A DNA stretch of 64,000 bases from Anarhynchus alexandrinus (GCA_008711295.1 VUYV01000157.1:92146-156145); one strand, 5' to 3'. Numbered from the stretch's first letter, positions 13,801 to 28,269 are shown. The notes: generated by a model not told the origin, from the sequence alone. Made by a program: numbers and translations.

Positions 13801-16800
13801 TTCTGCTAGAGCAATGCCCAGGATAAATCACTACGTAAAGCAGGTACCAATGTGGAAGGAAAATTTGAACTGGTCTTTATGTGCATGTTCCAAAGCTGCT
13901 GAAATAATTTGGCATCATTTTACTGACTTCAAGAAGCTGTAAGGTTCTGTATCTTGGTGAGTATCTGGATGATGCGAGAAGCTGCGTTTCTTTTATTAAC
14001 TTCCAGCATTATTTCATTATATGAATCATTCTAGTATGCAAAGCTGTCATGAAAATTTACAAGCCTAGGCACACAGTCCTACTTGTCCTATGTTTACTAT
14101 GATGAAAAAAACCTAATAATACCTTTCTCACACATCAAAAAAATTGTTTGCCTCGGGCAAACAGAATTTCAACCAGCTTGTCTTCCATTAGCTCTTCAAA
14201 AAAGCTGGAGATAGTGAAAAAACCCTGTCACTTTTCTTTTTAGCAGTTCCTATCTTAACCTGAGATAAGTCAACCCAGAAATATTCTGAAAGAGTGGCTA
14301 CAACTTACCTTGAACTGAGAAGAAAGGGCAAGTACTCTGATTTGATATTCCTTTCTAGAAAGGAATACAATAAATCTGTATGTAATGTTAAGAAAGCATT
14401 TTATCTGAGATGGTTTTCTCACTGCCAGAAATCTCATTCTCATTTTTTTTTTTTTTAGCATGGCAACTGAAATCTTAATGTGAGTGTGGAATAATTATTC
14501 TGAAAATGAACATCCCAAAGTTCATATATCGCACAGCTCAAACTGGATGTTTGTTGTGGTTGACTTTACCAAGGGAGTACGAAGCTAATGCCTTTTACGG
14601 AAAGCAGGCTCAAATGTGAAGAGAAACTTACGTTCTGGTGAGAACAGTTCTCTACTTGTCAATATTCTGTATTCTCTTTGCTGGGAACACGTATTTTCCC
14701 CCTTCAGCTATGCTGTCAGTGTCTTGTTCACTAAGATATTAAACCATACGTTAAATGGTAATCACAACATTGCAGCTGAACCTCACTTTCAGAGCAGAAC
14801 ATGGGGATTGCAGCGTCTGTGTGAGGTGGCTCTGCTGGGGTCTTGTTCCTTTGAACTGAGTTCCTTTGAAACCGAGTTTCAACTCAATTACCTGAGACCT
14901 CATCTCATTCTCAGTTACTGTGTCCTGCCACAATACTATGATTTTCACGTTGCTCTTTGGAATTGTTTAAAGGTTTTCAAAGTCCAACTCTTATGTGTGG
15001 GCCAAAATGTATCTTCTCTTTCGTCTTGTATCAGACTAAGAAGTAAGACTTTTTAATCCTTGTTTTTCAAAATGGATTCCTTGTGGGTGAGATGAGATCA
15101 AATGAAAAGTGGGACACAGGCTCCTGTCTTCCCAGCACAATTCCTTGCTGCTATAGGGAGATAAAACTGTGCAGCTCCCAGGGCAACCAGGAGAAGAAAG
15201 CAGGAGGTAGCTCTTGTAGCTCTGATCCATCTCCCTTCTTTCTGCTGGCACTGCCCAGTTGAGGAGCACAGCCCATGAGTGGGATTTCCACTGCTTTTGG
15301 CACAGCACTCTGCCCCACAGACAGAGAGTTCAGTCCCTACTTTGCTGCATCTCTGGGTCTCTTGCAAGAGTCCTGTTCCCTTAAACCTGCCTGCAACACT
15401 GTGTCCCCATCGATTTAACCTGTCAGCAAGCCAGAGTCGATCTCTCTATCCCCCTGGATTCCTGCCTGTAGCCTGACCTGTCATTCAGACACGCCGTATC
15501 CGGAGACCCCCGCTCCCCGCAACGCTGGGAGCCTGGGGGCAGCAGTGGTGGTGGCCCTGTGACTGTCAGCGAGGGATAGGGCTCCTGCGTGTTTGGGAGC
15601 TGGAAGAGCAGAGGAGTGGATGCCAAACAGCTGGATTCCAGCTGGGGATATCAGGAGGCTCCATTGCCTGAGCAGCTACCTCGCAGGCAAGGATGGGGGT
15701 GATGGTGGTGGGGGTAGGCATGTCATGGGGGCCCAGGTCAAAACACTGCTCTGTCTGCAATTTTGCATTGCTATGAAAAGTGGCTTAGATGATGAAAATT
15801 GGAAGTCTTTTATTACTGAAAGTAATAAGAAAAAGCTAAAAATACTGGAACCTATAATTTTGTTCCATTTTTTAGTCCTCAAAAAGAGGAAACTAGAGGT
15901 GACTTTGGGAAGAAAGCAAAGAATAAATAGATGCTTATACTGCTCAAGCACTCGGACTGAACCCAGGCAGGTGAGGCATCTTCAATGAGGTAAGGTCACA
16001 TTTTAAAAAATCTATTTTACATAGTATATGACTAGAAAAAGAAGTCTGAAGTGATTCAGCGTGGTTACTAACTTTAATGAAGAAGACAACACATATGCTT
16101 TAAAGAAGGAACTCCTCAAAGTATAAAAATAATTAAAAAGAGGAGACTTTACCCATAGTCTTATGACAAAGTTATTGAGGATTATTGCATGTCATATTTA
16201 GTCCACTGTACCCTGGAATTTTCTTAAGATTAAGGGTTATTTAAAGCTGTCTGATGAAAAATAAATGAAGTAGAGGAGGAATGAAGTCTTGCAGTAGAAT
16301 TTAGAGAGAGAGTCAACCGTGACTGTTTCTGAGTGGGTGATATTCTGGGGTTTATGTACAGAAACACAGCAGTATCCAATGTGCTTCTGCATAAACCCAC
16401 TGAAAGTCTTTGTGCACAGGTGCTAACTAAACTTTTTGAAATTAATATTTATTATTTTCCTTGCTTCTCTATGATCCTTGGGGAACTTGTAATGAAGGAG
16501 CATGTAGGAAAGAAAGGTAACTTTATTCTCGGCTGCTGCAAGACCCTCATAAACAGCTTCAAAGCAAGATGAAAATGCTTTGTGCTAAGCCACCGATAAG
16601 TTTAATGCCACTGTGTTCAAAAGGATCCTTCTGCAAGTTAAGCTTTAGCTCACAGAGGGGGCAGAAGTCTCATTTTATGTGGGTGTCATTAATTATGGCA
16701 AACACACGCAATAAGCTCCTTTTTTTGTAGATGACTCATACTGTGAGGACAAATAAGATAATTTTCCTCACAGTACCAGGTAAGAAGAAGAGACTGCTGT

Positions 16801-17049
16801 GCCTTAGTTAAAAGTTCATTAGGATATTGATGTAGATTTTTTAACCTGATCACACAGTGATGTATGTGCTTTATCCCAGCATCTTTTCATATTTTCATAA
16901 CTTCCCTCTGTAATGGGAGGAATTAAAGAAAAAAGCCCTTTGAGGAGAGGCTTCAGAGTTAGATGAAGAACAGTTCCTCTTCGTCCCAAGAGCAGGCTTC
17001 ACTTTTCTCCTGTGCTGCACTCCCCACTCTGTATTTCCCCTTTTAATGG
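10836..17049. other. Gene-free interval
   Basis: No recognisable gene or large repeat. Open frames (for example 14616-15056 plus) have no recognisable domain. Confidence 0.5.
11881..11920. repeat. Short GACTTGAAG tandem repeat
   Basis: About four imperfect units of GGACTTGAA(A/G) in a row. Confidence 0.75.
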
Positions 17050-19434
17050 GCATTTGCACCTCCACAGGCACACACCTGCCATTCATACTCTCCAGGTACG
17101 TGATAAGCCCAAGTCACCACATGTTCACTCCAGGTCTGGAAAGTCAGTTCAATCCTTCTTCTGACCGTTTCTAGCCCACCACGCACCTACCCTGTCCTCT
17201 TCACTCACTGGGCATCACAAAGGACTGTCCTCCCCTGGGAGGGCAGGAGGCATGCTCCACTTTCTAGGGGCAAATGAGGTCTCCTGCTACTTGCACTAAG
17301 TTGCATCCATCACTGCAGCAGCCGCCATTCCTCCTTCACTGGTGCAGGGACGGCAAGCAGGGCAGTGTGTTTGTGTTGCTTTACCGGGCTGCCTAGTCTG
17401 GTGGGCAGAGGCTAAGGTGGGTCCGGCAGGTACGAACCCGAAGAATCATGTATGTCCATCCTGCCAGGGGAGTTAAACACACCTGTGGGCCAGTGCTGCT
17501 CTCTGCTGGGCTACCTGAATTGCATGGAGGGTAGCAGCAGTTTGGTCTCTCCGGACTAGGGCACAGCGTGAGGCAAAGCACAGTATGGAGCATCAGGGAG
17601 ATTTGGCTGACTGCAAGCTGGTGCTCCGAGCTAACATGGACATGCAGATGTATCCAAAGCTTTCTCAAGGTGTCTGGCTACAAACCACAAGCCTTGGGGC
17701 ACAGCGGCACAGGCTTTGCTCATCAGACCTGTGGCCTTTTGTGCAGCCCGCGGGAGGGCAGGGAGCACATGGTCGGCTGTATTTACCGAGAGATGGTGGC
17801 ACTCACCAGGTGACAAAAGCAAACTCCGCATTTGAGGAACAATTCAGAGGGAGCAGCAAACCTTTAAACACAAGGAGCAATGTGGGTACTCTGTATCTGT
17901 GGTACTTACACTGCCCTACTGTGGCACCTCCTGAGCATCTGAAGCTCTTGCTGTGCGACGGTCGTTGCCGAGGCCTGGTGATGAGAGACAAATTCTGCCA
18001 TGCCCCATTTGGGAACAGCGATCAGAGGCACCGAGGTCACATCTTTGGTTTTAGTTAGTGCTATGGCCTCAGGAGGACATGTCCTGGTTTGAAGACCACG
18101 ACAGGACACCACACTGTCACCGTGCGCTTTCTGTCTGGACCAAGGACGTGTCAGCCTGGCTGTAATGTCTTTGCCATACTTAAGAAAAGCTGAGTGTTGG
18201 TCTATTGGTTTACTGGCCTTGCTGTACCTGGCACAGCTGGGGCTGGCTGCATTCGCACTGCACAAGGGTACCTTGGGCCTGTGCTAGTGCTTGGCTTTCC
18301 CTTCACGAAGAGCTTAAGGACAGGCTGTATCCGTCTGGTACACTCCCATGTGAATAATGGCTTTGTCTCCATGTATGCAGACTAACCTGCACTTCAGTTT
18401 CAAAATATGCCATAACATGTCTTGTGTCTGCATATAGCTGTTTCTAGCTTATTTTCCAGAACGTGAGCTTCTGGCAAGAAAATTAAGCTATTGCTCATGA
18501 TGCCTGCACAGGGCTGTATGGGTGTGAACACAAGTGCTGAGCAAGAACATCTCCTAACCATGCAGTGGTCATCTAAAAGTCAGGGTTGGAAGCCAGGAAC
18601 TATTCTACCAGTTCTCCTTTCCCAACTTATAAATGAGGCAGACTCCCGACCTTGTTTCCAGTGGTTTTCCAGAGCTCTGCTAATTCAGCCAACAATATCG
18701 CCATCTTTTGCCCTCTGTTTTCCATTATCCAAAAGGGATCATGAAATTGCAAAGGTTATCCTCTTCCAAGATCTTCTTTCCATGGATGGACTTGTAAATT
18801 CTCTGATGATACATGACAGCTCAGAATTCATTTTCATTATACAGGAATGAAAATTAATTGAGGAAGAACAGAGAAGAACAGAGAGGCTTGCTGCCAGTTT
18901 AGATCTCCCAGAGCAGCGTGCTCTCCAATGGTCTCACCTTGTCCATGATCTTGCAGAAGGCAATATCATCATAATCTAACAGATGTAGGAGGAACAGGAA
19001 GGAGGGGTACATTTTACGTCATCTTCAGAACTAATTGTCTGAAACAGTTAAGAAGCTGGCCCAGTGCTCAAACTGCAGATGCTTTTTTCCTTTCTTCTTG
19101 GCAGGGCTTGTTTTGATCACCTAGCCTGAGCGAAGAACTGCATACGTTAATTAGGAACAAAATGTCATCTCACTGGAACAAAATGTCATCTCACTAGAAA
19201 ACCACCTGCCATGTGGAAAGTTGTGCCGTGAAACAACATCTATAGTGTGAATGCAAATTTAGCTGCCTTGAAAATAGAAGCTGAGAGAGAACTGGCAGGG
19301 TTGAACAGCTACAGCAAGCCAGCCCAGGCTTGGATTAGCACTGTAGCTGTACTCAGTCTAAGGTACGGAAATCCCGTGGCAGAACCGCAAAATGTCGTCA
19401 GATCTCCCAGTTTCTAAGCTGGGGCTCTCCCCAC
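17050..19434. repeat. Tandem 2.38 kb duplication, copy 1
   Basis: Begins GCATTTGCACCTCCACAGG and ends GGGGCTCTCCCCAC. It is near-identical to copy 2, which follows after a single N at 19435. Most differences fall between about 17720 and 18220 (around a dozen substitutions and a 7-base indel). No gene recognised inside. Confidence 0.97.
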
Positions 19435-19435
19435 N
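19435..19435. other. Single N at duplication junction (assembly join)
   Basis: A lone N separates the two copies exactly at their boundary, as expected where two overlapping contig ends were abutted rather than merged. Confidence 0.9.
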
Positions 19436-21814
19436 GCATTTGCACCTCCACAGGCACACACCTGCCATTCATACTCTCCAGGTACGTGATAAGCCCAAGT
19501 CACCACATGTTCACTCCAGGTCTGGAAAGTCAGTTCAATCCTTCTTCTGACCGTTTCTAGCCCACCACGCACCTACCCTGTCCTCTTCACTCACTGGGCA
19601 TCACAAAGGACTGTCCTCCCCTGGGAGGGCAGGAGGCATGCTCCACTTTCTAGGGGCAAATGAGGTCTCCTGCTACTTGCACTAAGTTGCATCCATCACT
19701 GCAGCAGCCGCCATTCCTCCTTCACTGGTGCAGGGACGGCGAGCAGGGCAGTGTGTTTGTGTTGCTTTACCGGGCTGCCTAGTCTGGTGGGCAGAGGCTA
19801 AGGTGGGTCCGGCAGGTACGAACCCGAAGAATCATGTATGTCCATCCTGCCAGGGGAGTTAAACACACCTGTGGGCCAGTGCTGCTCTCTGCTGGGCTAC
19901 CTGAATTGCATGGAGGGTAGCAGCAGTTTGGTCTCTCCGGACTAGGGCACAGCGTGAGGCAAAGCACAGTATGGAGCATCAGGGAGATTTGGCTGACTGC
20001 AAGCTGGTGCTCCGAGCTAACATGGACATGCAGATGTATCCAAAGCTTTCTCAAGGTGTCTGGCTACAAACCACAAGCCTTGGGGCACAGCGGCACAGGC
20101 TTTGCTCATCAGGCCTGTGGCCTTTTGTGCAGCCCGCGAGAGGGCAGGGAGCACACGGTCAGCTGTATTTACCGAGAGATGGTGGCACTCACCAGGTGAC
20201 AAAAGCAAACTCCACATTTGAAGAACGATTCAGAGGGAGCAGCAAACCATTAAACACAAGGAGCAATGCGGGTACTCTGTATCTGTGGTACTTACACGGC
20301 CCTACTGTGGCACCTCCTAAGCATCTGAAGCTCTTGCTGTGCGGCGGTCGTTGCCGAGGCCTGGTGATGAGAGACAAGTTCTGCCATTTGGGAACAGCGA
20401 TCAGAGGCACCAAGGTCGCATCTTTCGTTTTAGTTAGTGCTATGGCCTCAGAAGGACGTGTCCTGGTTTGAGGACCACGACAGGGCACCACGCTGTCACC
20501 GTGCGCTTTCTGTCTGGACCAAGGACATGTCAGCCTGGCTGTAATGTCTTTGCCGTACTTAAGAAAAGCTGAGTGTGGGTCTATTGGTTTACTGGCCTGT
20601 GCTGTACCTGGCACAGCTGGGGCTGGCTGCATTCGCACTGCACAAGGGTACCTTGGGCCTGTGCTAGTGCTTGGCTTTCCCTTCACGAAGAGCTTAAGGA
20701 CAGGCTGTATCCGTCTGGTACACTCCCATGTGAATAATGGCTTTGTCTCCATGTATGCAGACTAACCTGCACTTCAGTTTCAAAATATGCCATAACATGT
20801 CTTGTGTCTGCATATAGCTGTTTCTAGCTTATTTTCCAGAACGTGAGCTTCTGGCAAGAAAATTAAGCTATTGCTCATGATGCCTGCACAGGGCTGTATG
20901 GGTGTGAACACAAGTGCTGAGCAAGAACATCTCCTAACCATGCAGTGGTCATCTAAAAGTCAGGGTTGGAAGCCAGGAACTATTCTACCAGTTCTCCTTT
21001 CCCAACTTATAAATGAGGCAGACTCCCGACCTTGTTTCCAGTGGTTTTCCAGAGCTCTGCTAATTCAGCCAACAATATCGCCATCTTTTGCCCTCTGTTT
21101 TCCGTTATCCAAAAGGGATCATGAAATTGCAAAGGTTATCCTCTTCCAAGATCTTCTTTCCATGGATGGACTTGTAAATTCTCTGATGATACACGACAGC
21201 TCAGAATTCATTTTCATTATACAGGAATGAAAATTAATTGAGGAAGAACAGAGAAGAACAGAGAGGCTTGCTGCCAGTTTAGATCTCCCAGAGCAGCGTG
21301 CTCTCCAATGGTCTCACCTTGTCCATGATCTTGCAGAAGGCAATATCATCATAATCTAACAGATGTAGGAGGAACAGGAAGGAGGGGTACATTTTACGTC
21401 ATCTTCAGAACTAATTGTCTGAAACAGTTAAGAAGCTGGCCCAGTGCTCAAACTGCAGATGCTTTTTTCCTTTCTTCTTGGCAGGGCTTGTTTTGATCAC
21501 CTAGCCTGAGCGAAGAACTGCATACGTTAATTAGGAACAAAATGTCATCTCACTGGAACAAAATGTCATCTCACTAGAAAACCACCTGCCATGTGGAAAG
21601 TTGTGCCGTGAAACAACATCTATAGTGTGAATGCAAATTTAGCTGCCTTGAAAATAGAAGCTGAGAGAGAACTGGCAGGGTTGAACAGCTACAGCAAGCC
21701 AGCCCAGGCTTGGATTAGCACTGTAGCTGTACTCAGTCTAAGGTACGGAAATCCCGTGGCAGAACCGCAAAATGTCGTCAGATCTCCCAGTTTCTAAGCT
21801 GGGGCTCTCCCCAC
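19436..21814. repeat. Tandem 2.38 kb duplication, copy 2
   Basis: 2379 bp against 2385 bp in copy 1, the difference being the 7-base indel and one single-base insertion. Outside the divergent block the copies are nearly identical. No gene recognised inside. Confidence 0.97.
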
Positions 21815-24197
21815 AACTCCAGCCTTCCTCACCTCGACAAATGGCTCCGGGGCTCTTCCCTGTGTTTAACTTCACCTGTGCTTGTGAAATAAAAATGTCT
21901 CCACAGCTAAAAGGCTTAAGCTTCTTCTGCAAAAAATACTTAAGATAGCTTTGCCCTCCACTTTAGTGGGGGCAGGTTTGGGCCCTCGAGCACTAAGCTG
22001 TGAGGGAGTGAACAGGATGATCTAAGAGCAACATGCTCCGTCTTTGCTATGCCCAAGGCTGGAGGCCAAAGGCTTTAAAGCACTGAGGTGCGTCACTGTT
22101 AGATTACACATATCCTGTCATACTTTACAGTGGGCTTAGAGCATTAATCTCTAAAGAATATGTAACACAAAGAATATTTCTAAGATGATTACGTCTACTG
22201 GATTTCTCAGTTTAAATCAGGTAAATATAATATTTAAAAAAATAGCCCCATACAGCTGAAAAATACTAATGGTAAACTGTCGGACTTTTCAGATTCAGCC
22301 AGCCTTTTTCTGTCTAGAGACAGAAGAGCAAAGTATTGCGGTGGTTCCTCAGCAGCCAAGAGTGATGTGGTCTCTCCTGTAAGCACCGCTGCCAGGCCAG
22401 AGATGCTAAGGGAAGCATCCCTTTCCTCCAGCTGCCTATGCTCAGTCTGCTGTCATCCATTAAGTCCATCCTCAGGAGGGCTTGCTTTTCATCTCTGCAA
22501 CTGAAATAACAAGCCTTTCTTGCGGGAATGGGGTAAATTTTGCTGGTGGAAAGAAAATGTTTAATTTGAACACTAAGCAGGAGTTTTGGTGCATGCAGGT
22601 AGGAGTAGGCTTATTAGCTGAACGAGAACAGAAACTGCACGGAGCACAGAGGCCTGTGGTGACCAGTTAGAAAACAAGATTTAAAAAACCAAATAAATCA
22701 GTGCATTGTTAAATATACTATCAGTAAGATACAAGAAAAGCCTATGAACAGTGTTTCTGCCAGAAAGGACATAATCCTTTTTCTTCCACTTAGGGTGGCT
22801 TGCCTTTTCCTCCCACAAGTGTCATTTAGGACACCCCACTGAGCAAGAATTGAGTCTGAATGCACTTCAGTGCCAGCTTAAAGCTCACTTTCTTTATACT
22901 GCTGTCAACATACTCCTGGTTATTTCAAACTGGCTCAACCTGAGTGTTTTATAGAAATCTTTGTTTTAATTTTTTCCTGTGACTGGATTAAAATAAAAAT
23001 GCCTTAGGAAGTACAGTTACAGTACAAATATAGAATATGGCATTTTTACAAGAGTCAAGGCAGTATTTCTCATGGCAAGTAGACCGAGGGATACAGTGAC
23101 TAGTGTAATATTACCTTCTCAAAGAATGGTTCAAAAATTACAGCCAAATAAAACACCATTTGGAGTTTTGACTAACTGTTCTGGTCAATTGATAGACACA
23201 GGAGCCTGTTCTGCCAACAGAATAAAAACATCAATTCTACTAACCGTTTGAGCTCCTTTTAATACACATCTGTAACAGTAAAGCTCACATGTTGTTGATT
23301 TAATGATATTCTATAAAATCCAGGAGTCCCAGCATGAAACCAGAATGATAACTAGTTAATCCTCAATGCTGAACATAAAATGTCAAAGTATAATTTATTT
23401 TTCTAGGGAAAAAAAGGAAGACGTAATTTCCAATATCTTATTTTAGCACAATTAATGTTATTATTGTCATAATCATCATTATTAGTAGTAATTACATATT
23501 ATTATTCAGCTATGGTGACAGAGTGCATAGTTTCTAAATATTTGGTTACAGTGCTGGCGACGTGACATTCTGTCTTGACCGGGAATTAAAAGAATAAATT
23601 TGGCAAATGGCAACAATCAAAACCAAGCGACGGAAGAGAGTAGGTTCTAGGGCAGCTTGACACCGTGCCACTTCCTCCTCTATTTTTGTGAACATGCTGG
23701 CTCCTGGTCCCTGGGGGATAGTTGTTGATAGAGCATTGACTCTCTGGATGATAATTCCTTTCTTCATGAAAAAAATTCTCGTTATATTTACCATGATATT
23801 CCACATCATCTGGATGTCAGAAAAGACAGCAAATCTCTGTCTAAGTAATATATAGCATATACAGCAAAATTCAAACTGAGTGCCTCCTACTAAAGGCAAA
23901 AGTGTATAAAGAAACTCAAACATTACAATTCATTCATTTCTAAAGTTTAGCTTACAGTGTTTACACTGAGAATACCAAGTGCTTGGGCATATGGCATCAG
24001 CATTAAATTATGACACTAGCCTACATTAATGCTCATAGTTATTAATGATAAGTTATTAAGAAAAAGCCCCTGTGATCTCCTAGGCTGATCTGCTACATTA
24101 TACAGAGCACGAGATTTCAGGAATTAAGGGCTGCTTCAGGTCCAATAGTTCATATTGAAACAGAATGTGTTTTTCAGAAACTTGGTGTAAACACTTC
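21815..24197. other. Gene-free interval
   Basis: AT-rich. It contains one 125-codon minus-strand frame (23546-23923) of ordinary protein composition but no family that I recognise. Otherwise nothing identified. Confidence 0.5.
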
Positions 24198-24387
24198 CAG
24201 TGCTGGAACCCCCACAACAGGCTGCCCAGGGAAGTGGTGGATTCGCCATCCCGGGAGGTATTTAAAAGACTGGTAGACGTCACGCTCAGGGACATGGTTT
24301 AGTGGTGGTTTTGGCAGTGTTGGGTTAACGGTTGGACTCGATGATCTTAAAGGTCCCTTCCAACCAAGATGATTCTATGATTCTATA
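24198..24387 (+). repeat. CR1 3' fragment
   Basis: Contains GCTGCCCAGGGAAGTGGTGG and GACTCGATGATCTTAAAGG, and ends in GATTCTATGATTCTAT, the CR1 terminal octamer repeat. Confidence 0.93.
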
Positions 24388-25411
24388 AACCCAGACAAGG
24401 TTGTTTCTGGGGGTAATCACCCAAGCCTGCAGCGCTGGTTGAGATTTTGCTCCACAGCAAATAGGTTGTTTACGGCCAAAACACTGTCAGTGTAACCTAA
24501 ACAACTATTGCTTTTTTTTTGGTGTTGTACAGTCCTTTCTTCTCTCCTTTGCAAGATGAAGTTTTTGCAAGACTTGAATCCCCTGATATTGGATGCAGTA
24601 TTTTGCTCGTTAGCAAATCATAATTTATAATATTGAAGAGTTTCAAGGATATTCCATTCTGGCTTTATGAGTCTTTTGTTTAAATCACTCATACTGAAAT
24701 CCCTCACAGTAATACTGTTTTTTTTTCTGCCTGTATGTTACAGACAGCTGTTTATGTGCTAGTAGTTGTGTTTACTAAAGTGATTTGATGGTCTGTGGCT
24801 CATACAAACTTGTGAGGCTCTTTCTGCTGATCCAGATGTAACCATGGCAATTTATTTTCAAGCTGTTAGTGACTCAGAGAGAAATGGTGACATGTTTGAC
24901 ACAGAGACCTACTCCATTTTCCTTTTTGCCCTCCCTGTATTTCTTCAGCAGGCTGTAAGCCGTGGTTTTAACAGTCTAATTGTCTGAATCATCCCACACG
25001 TTTGAAAAATAGCGAGTAGGCAGAATTTATGTTCTTAAAGGAACAGCTTTAATTCATCTTACTATTAATGTCTTTCTTTCCTTTATAATCCTAGGCATCT
25101 AGATCAGTTGTTGTTCTTGGCATCCCAAGTTCAGGTGAATTGAGTGCTCAGTTTTTCCTCCTTTTTGCCAGGGTGCAATGGGGATCGAGGCAGGGTAGCC
25201 AGCAGCCGACAGAGACGCCAGCAGTGGCTGTACCTTCACCAACAATGCCTGTCCCACTGGGGCTGGCTATAGAAGAATTTAATCTTGGTCTGATTACAGA
25301 GACCCAGAGGAAGCTCCAAAGTGGTTTCAATCTTCCTCTGCTTTCCACACTCCTCTGAGGGTGCCCTGGGAACCCCTCAGCACCCCTCCTCCTACCTGCT
25401 CATCCCGTATG

Positions 25412-25864
25412 GGATGATCAGAGGGCTGGAGCCCTGTGAGGACAGGCTGAGAGAGGTGGGGTTGAAGAGAAGGCCCCTAGGAGACCTTATTGTGGCCTTT
25501 CAGTACCTAAAGGGGAGTACCTACAGGACCTTCAGTACCTACAGGAGAGATGGGGAAGGGCTTTTTACTCTAGGGCATGTAGTGGTAGGACAAGGGGGAG
25601 TGGCTTCAAACTGGAAGAGGATGGATTTAGATTAGATATTAGGAAGAAATTTTTCACTTTGGTGGCGTTAAGGCACTGGAACAGGTTTCCCAGAGAAGTT
25701 GTGGAAGCTCCATCCCTGGAGGTGTTTAAGGCCAGGTTAGATGAGGCTCTGAGCAACCTGGTCTAGTGGGAGGTGTTCCTGCCTGTGGCAAGGGGGTTGG
25801 AACTCAATGATTTTCAAGGTCCCTTCCAACCTAAACCATTCTATGATTCTATGATTCCATGATT
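25412..25864 (+). repeat. CR1 3' fragment, longer copy
   Basis: About 450 bp of CR1 3' end: ATCAGAGGGCTGGAGCCC, then CACTGGAACAGGTTTCCCAG, and a tail ending CCATTCTATGATTCTATGAT. A short local duplication (CAGTACCTA...) lies near 25500-25545. Confidence 0.93.
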
Positions 25865-28269
25865 TTCTTTGTTCTTTCTAGCAGAACATGCACCCCAGGA
25901 GCTCAACGAACTGTGGGGATGTTGGAGAGTCACAAGCTGGGCAGCTGCCCTTGGTTATGCCCCATGCAGGGTGTCCAGCTCCAAAGTTACTACCTGCAGT
26001 TTCTGTGCTGGACATCCTGTGTGCATCTGGCAACGTGGATCCTCTGTTCTCCTCTCACCGTGGCTGGTTGTGTCCCATCTCATGAGCTTACCCGGTGAAC
26101 ACTACAGCCAGTGTTCAGCCTCCCTGGTGTTTGGTTTAATCTCAGGCCTTATTGGAACACCTCACAGGTCTGCTTCATCTGGTCTGCTCAGGTCTTTTTA
26201 TTCCACCGTATGGATGAGTCATTATCTGCAAGAGCTTTCAGAAATAACCAGCTTAAGTTAAATATGTAAGTATGTATTAGGTAAATAAAAATATGCATTG
26301 AAAGAGGTTTTCCAGAAAAAGACATACATTTTCCTTTGAAAAGCACCATATCATAAAGCGCTGTTTTCCTCTGGTGAAAAGGTGTCATATGAAAACTGGC
26401 CTGGCTACACACTATTTTTCTAAATAGTCATCATGCAAATGCTCCATTTGCAAATTTGGGGGTAAAAAGAAAGCCAAAGCAACCACACTTCAATATTCCT
26501 CATTGATACCAGTCTGTAACCACTGAAAAATGTCTTTTTGCTACACCTACCACCTGGAAAAACCTGTAGTCCAATATCCTAGCAGTTATGGGGATTCCCA
26601 AAAAGAAAAAATAGTACAAAAATTCCTCTCCTGTTATGTATTTCATGATAATTATAAATCCTATTCATAAAACAGTTCTGAAAATACTCTTCATGTGCTA
26701 GAGTGGTTCCAGCAACAAGCCTCTTACCTGAGCTGAGCGCTGGCAGGGTCGGCTTGCATTTCTGCTCCTTAGAAACATGAAGGCAGAGAACATCTCTCCC
26801 AACATTTTGCAGAGTGCTCTTGATACCATGGGCATGTGTCTCAGTAGCTTCCCAGGAGTTAAACATGAGTAAATGCGATCATCAGAGGAAAATTACTGGA
26901 ACAAACGTGACTAAATGGTTCTAGCTACCTGCTGCTTTGAGAAAGGCATCGTGCTTCTCAAAAAGTAAGGCGCAAATTCAATCCTCTTTTAGAACAAAGC
27001 AACCTTTAAGAACACAAGGTGTTCCTGCAGTTATTATATGTCGGTGTATAACCTTAACGGAGCATAATACTGCTCTGGCTACTCATAGTTGCTCAGGGCA
27101 CCCTAGGGGAATATCTCCAGACAAAGCAGGATATGAGCACTTTTCTGCATGTCCCCTCCCATTCCCATTCGCAGGCAAGTTGCTGTTGATGAAAGATCGT
27201 GGATCTGAGGTAGAGAATATGTGACCAGTGTGGAGACAGAGGACACCTTGCTGTGTAGAAGCAGCTCACACATGTACGACCTGGAGGATTAAGAGCTGAA
27301 GAGAGCTGAGCAAAGGAGGGTTTGAGAAATAATTCTGTAACTACACAGATTTGTAGCCCAGAACTACCAAGTGCTCTTTGCAGTACTCTTCTACAGTGCT
27401 GCAATTTATTATCTGGCATGGCTAAAATGCTGGGATGAGGTGTTGAATGAGAATAGATACTACCAAACAGGCGATGCCAGCTCCATGTCTTCTGAGGGGA
27501 CTCCTGTATAAATAACCCCATGCACATTTACTCAGGGGCACAAAGAGGGGACTTGGAAGCTAACTATAAATGTACTTCCTAAAATGAAGAACTCTCTGCT
27601 ATTTTCAGGAGATGATACTGGTTCTGTTGTGAGATAAAGAAGATATATTTCCATGATTGTTCCTTTGTTGACAAATGTAGCTCTTCTTGGAATAAAAAAG
27701 GTTCTACCAGATCATTAAACCACATAATTGTCTCAAACTTCCTTCAATTAAGGATTTCAGTATTGCTTTTTTATTGCTTAAATAAAAACTAGCTACTGCT
27801 CTCTGCAGTCTCTGTTTATTCAGTTTCTCCAGCAAACCAGCACTGTCTGTGAGAAGTCGGGGTGGGGGGGTGAGGGTAGGGAAATGATGAGCAAGAGCTC
27901 ATCTATTTCCAATGAAAGGAATTAAATGTGACTTTAAAAAAGCAACCTCTGAGGATTTTTTTTTTGCTCATTCCTGATTCAGCTTTCAGCAGGAGAAGCA
28001 CAAACCAGACTTACCAGCCAGAAGTACAACAGAAACGGCAAGCCGGGATGACAAACAGGGCATAGATGCAGGAGCACAGCTGGCACCTTCTTTGAGTCCA
28101 TATTGCTCCCTCAGCTACTTGCGGTGAAGGACATACAAGCATGTGGTGTCTACACTGCTGTCCATGTGACAAACTGTCCCTCTGTTCAAGGTACCTACTG
28201 ATAATCTGGACTGATTAGTTTAAACCAGAGACCACAAAGATCTCATGCTGTGTAACATCTGTTATACCT
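25865..28269. other. Gene-free interval
   Basis: No recognisable gene, RNA or repeat; a short G run at about 27860-27875. Confidence 0.5.

Noticed and set aside
14616..15056. 146-codon plus-strand frame
   Set aside because: No recognisable domain or splice context; within chance expectation for this much sequence.
17585..18058. 157-codon frame, repeated in altered form at 19971-20471
   Set aside because: The two copies change length and C-terminus through indels, and no domain is recognisable; there is no sign of coding constraint.
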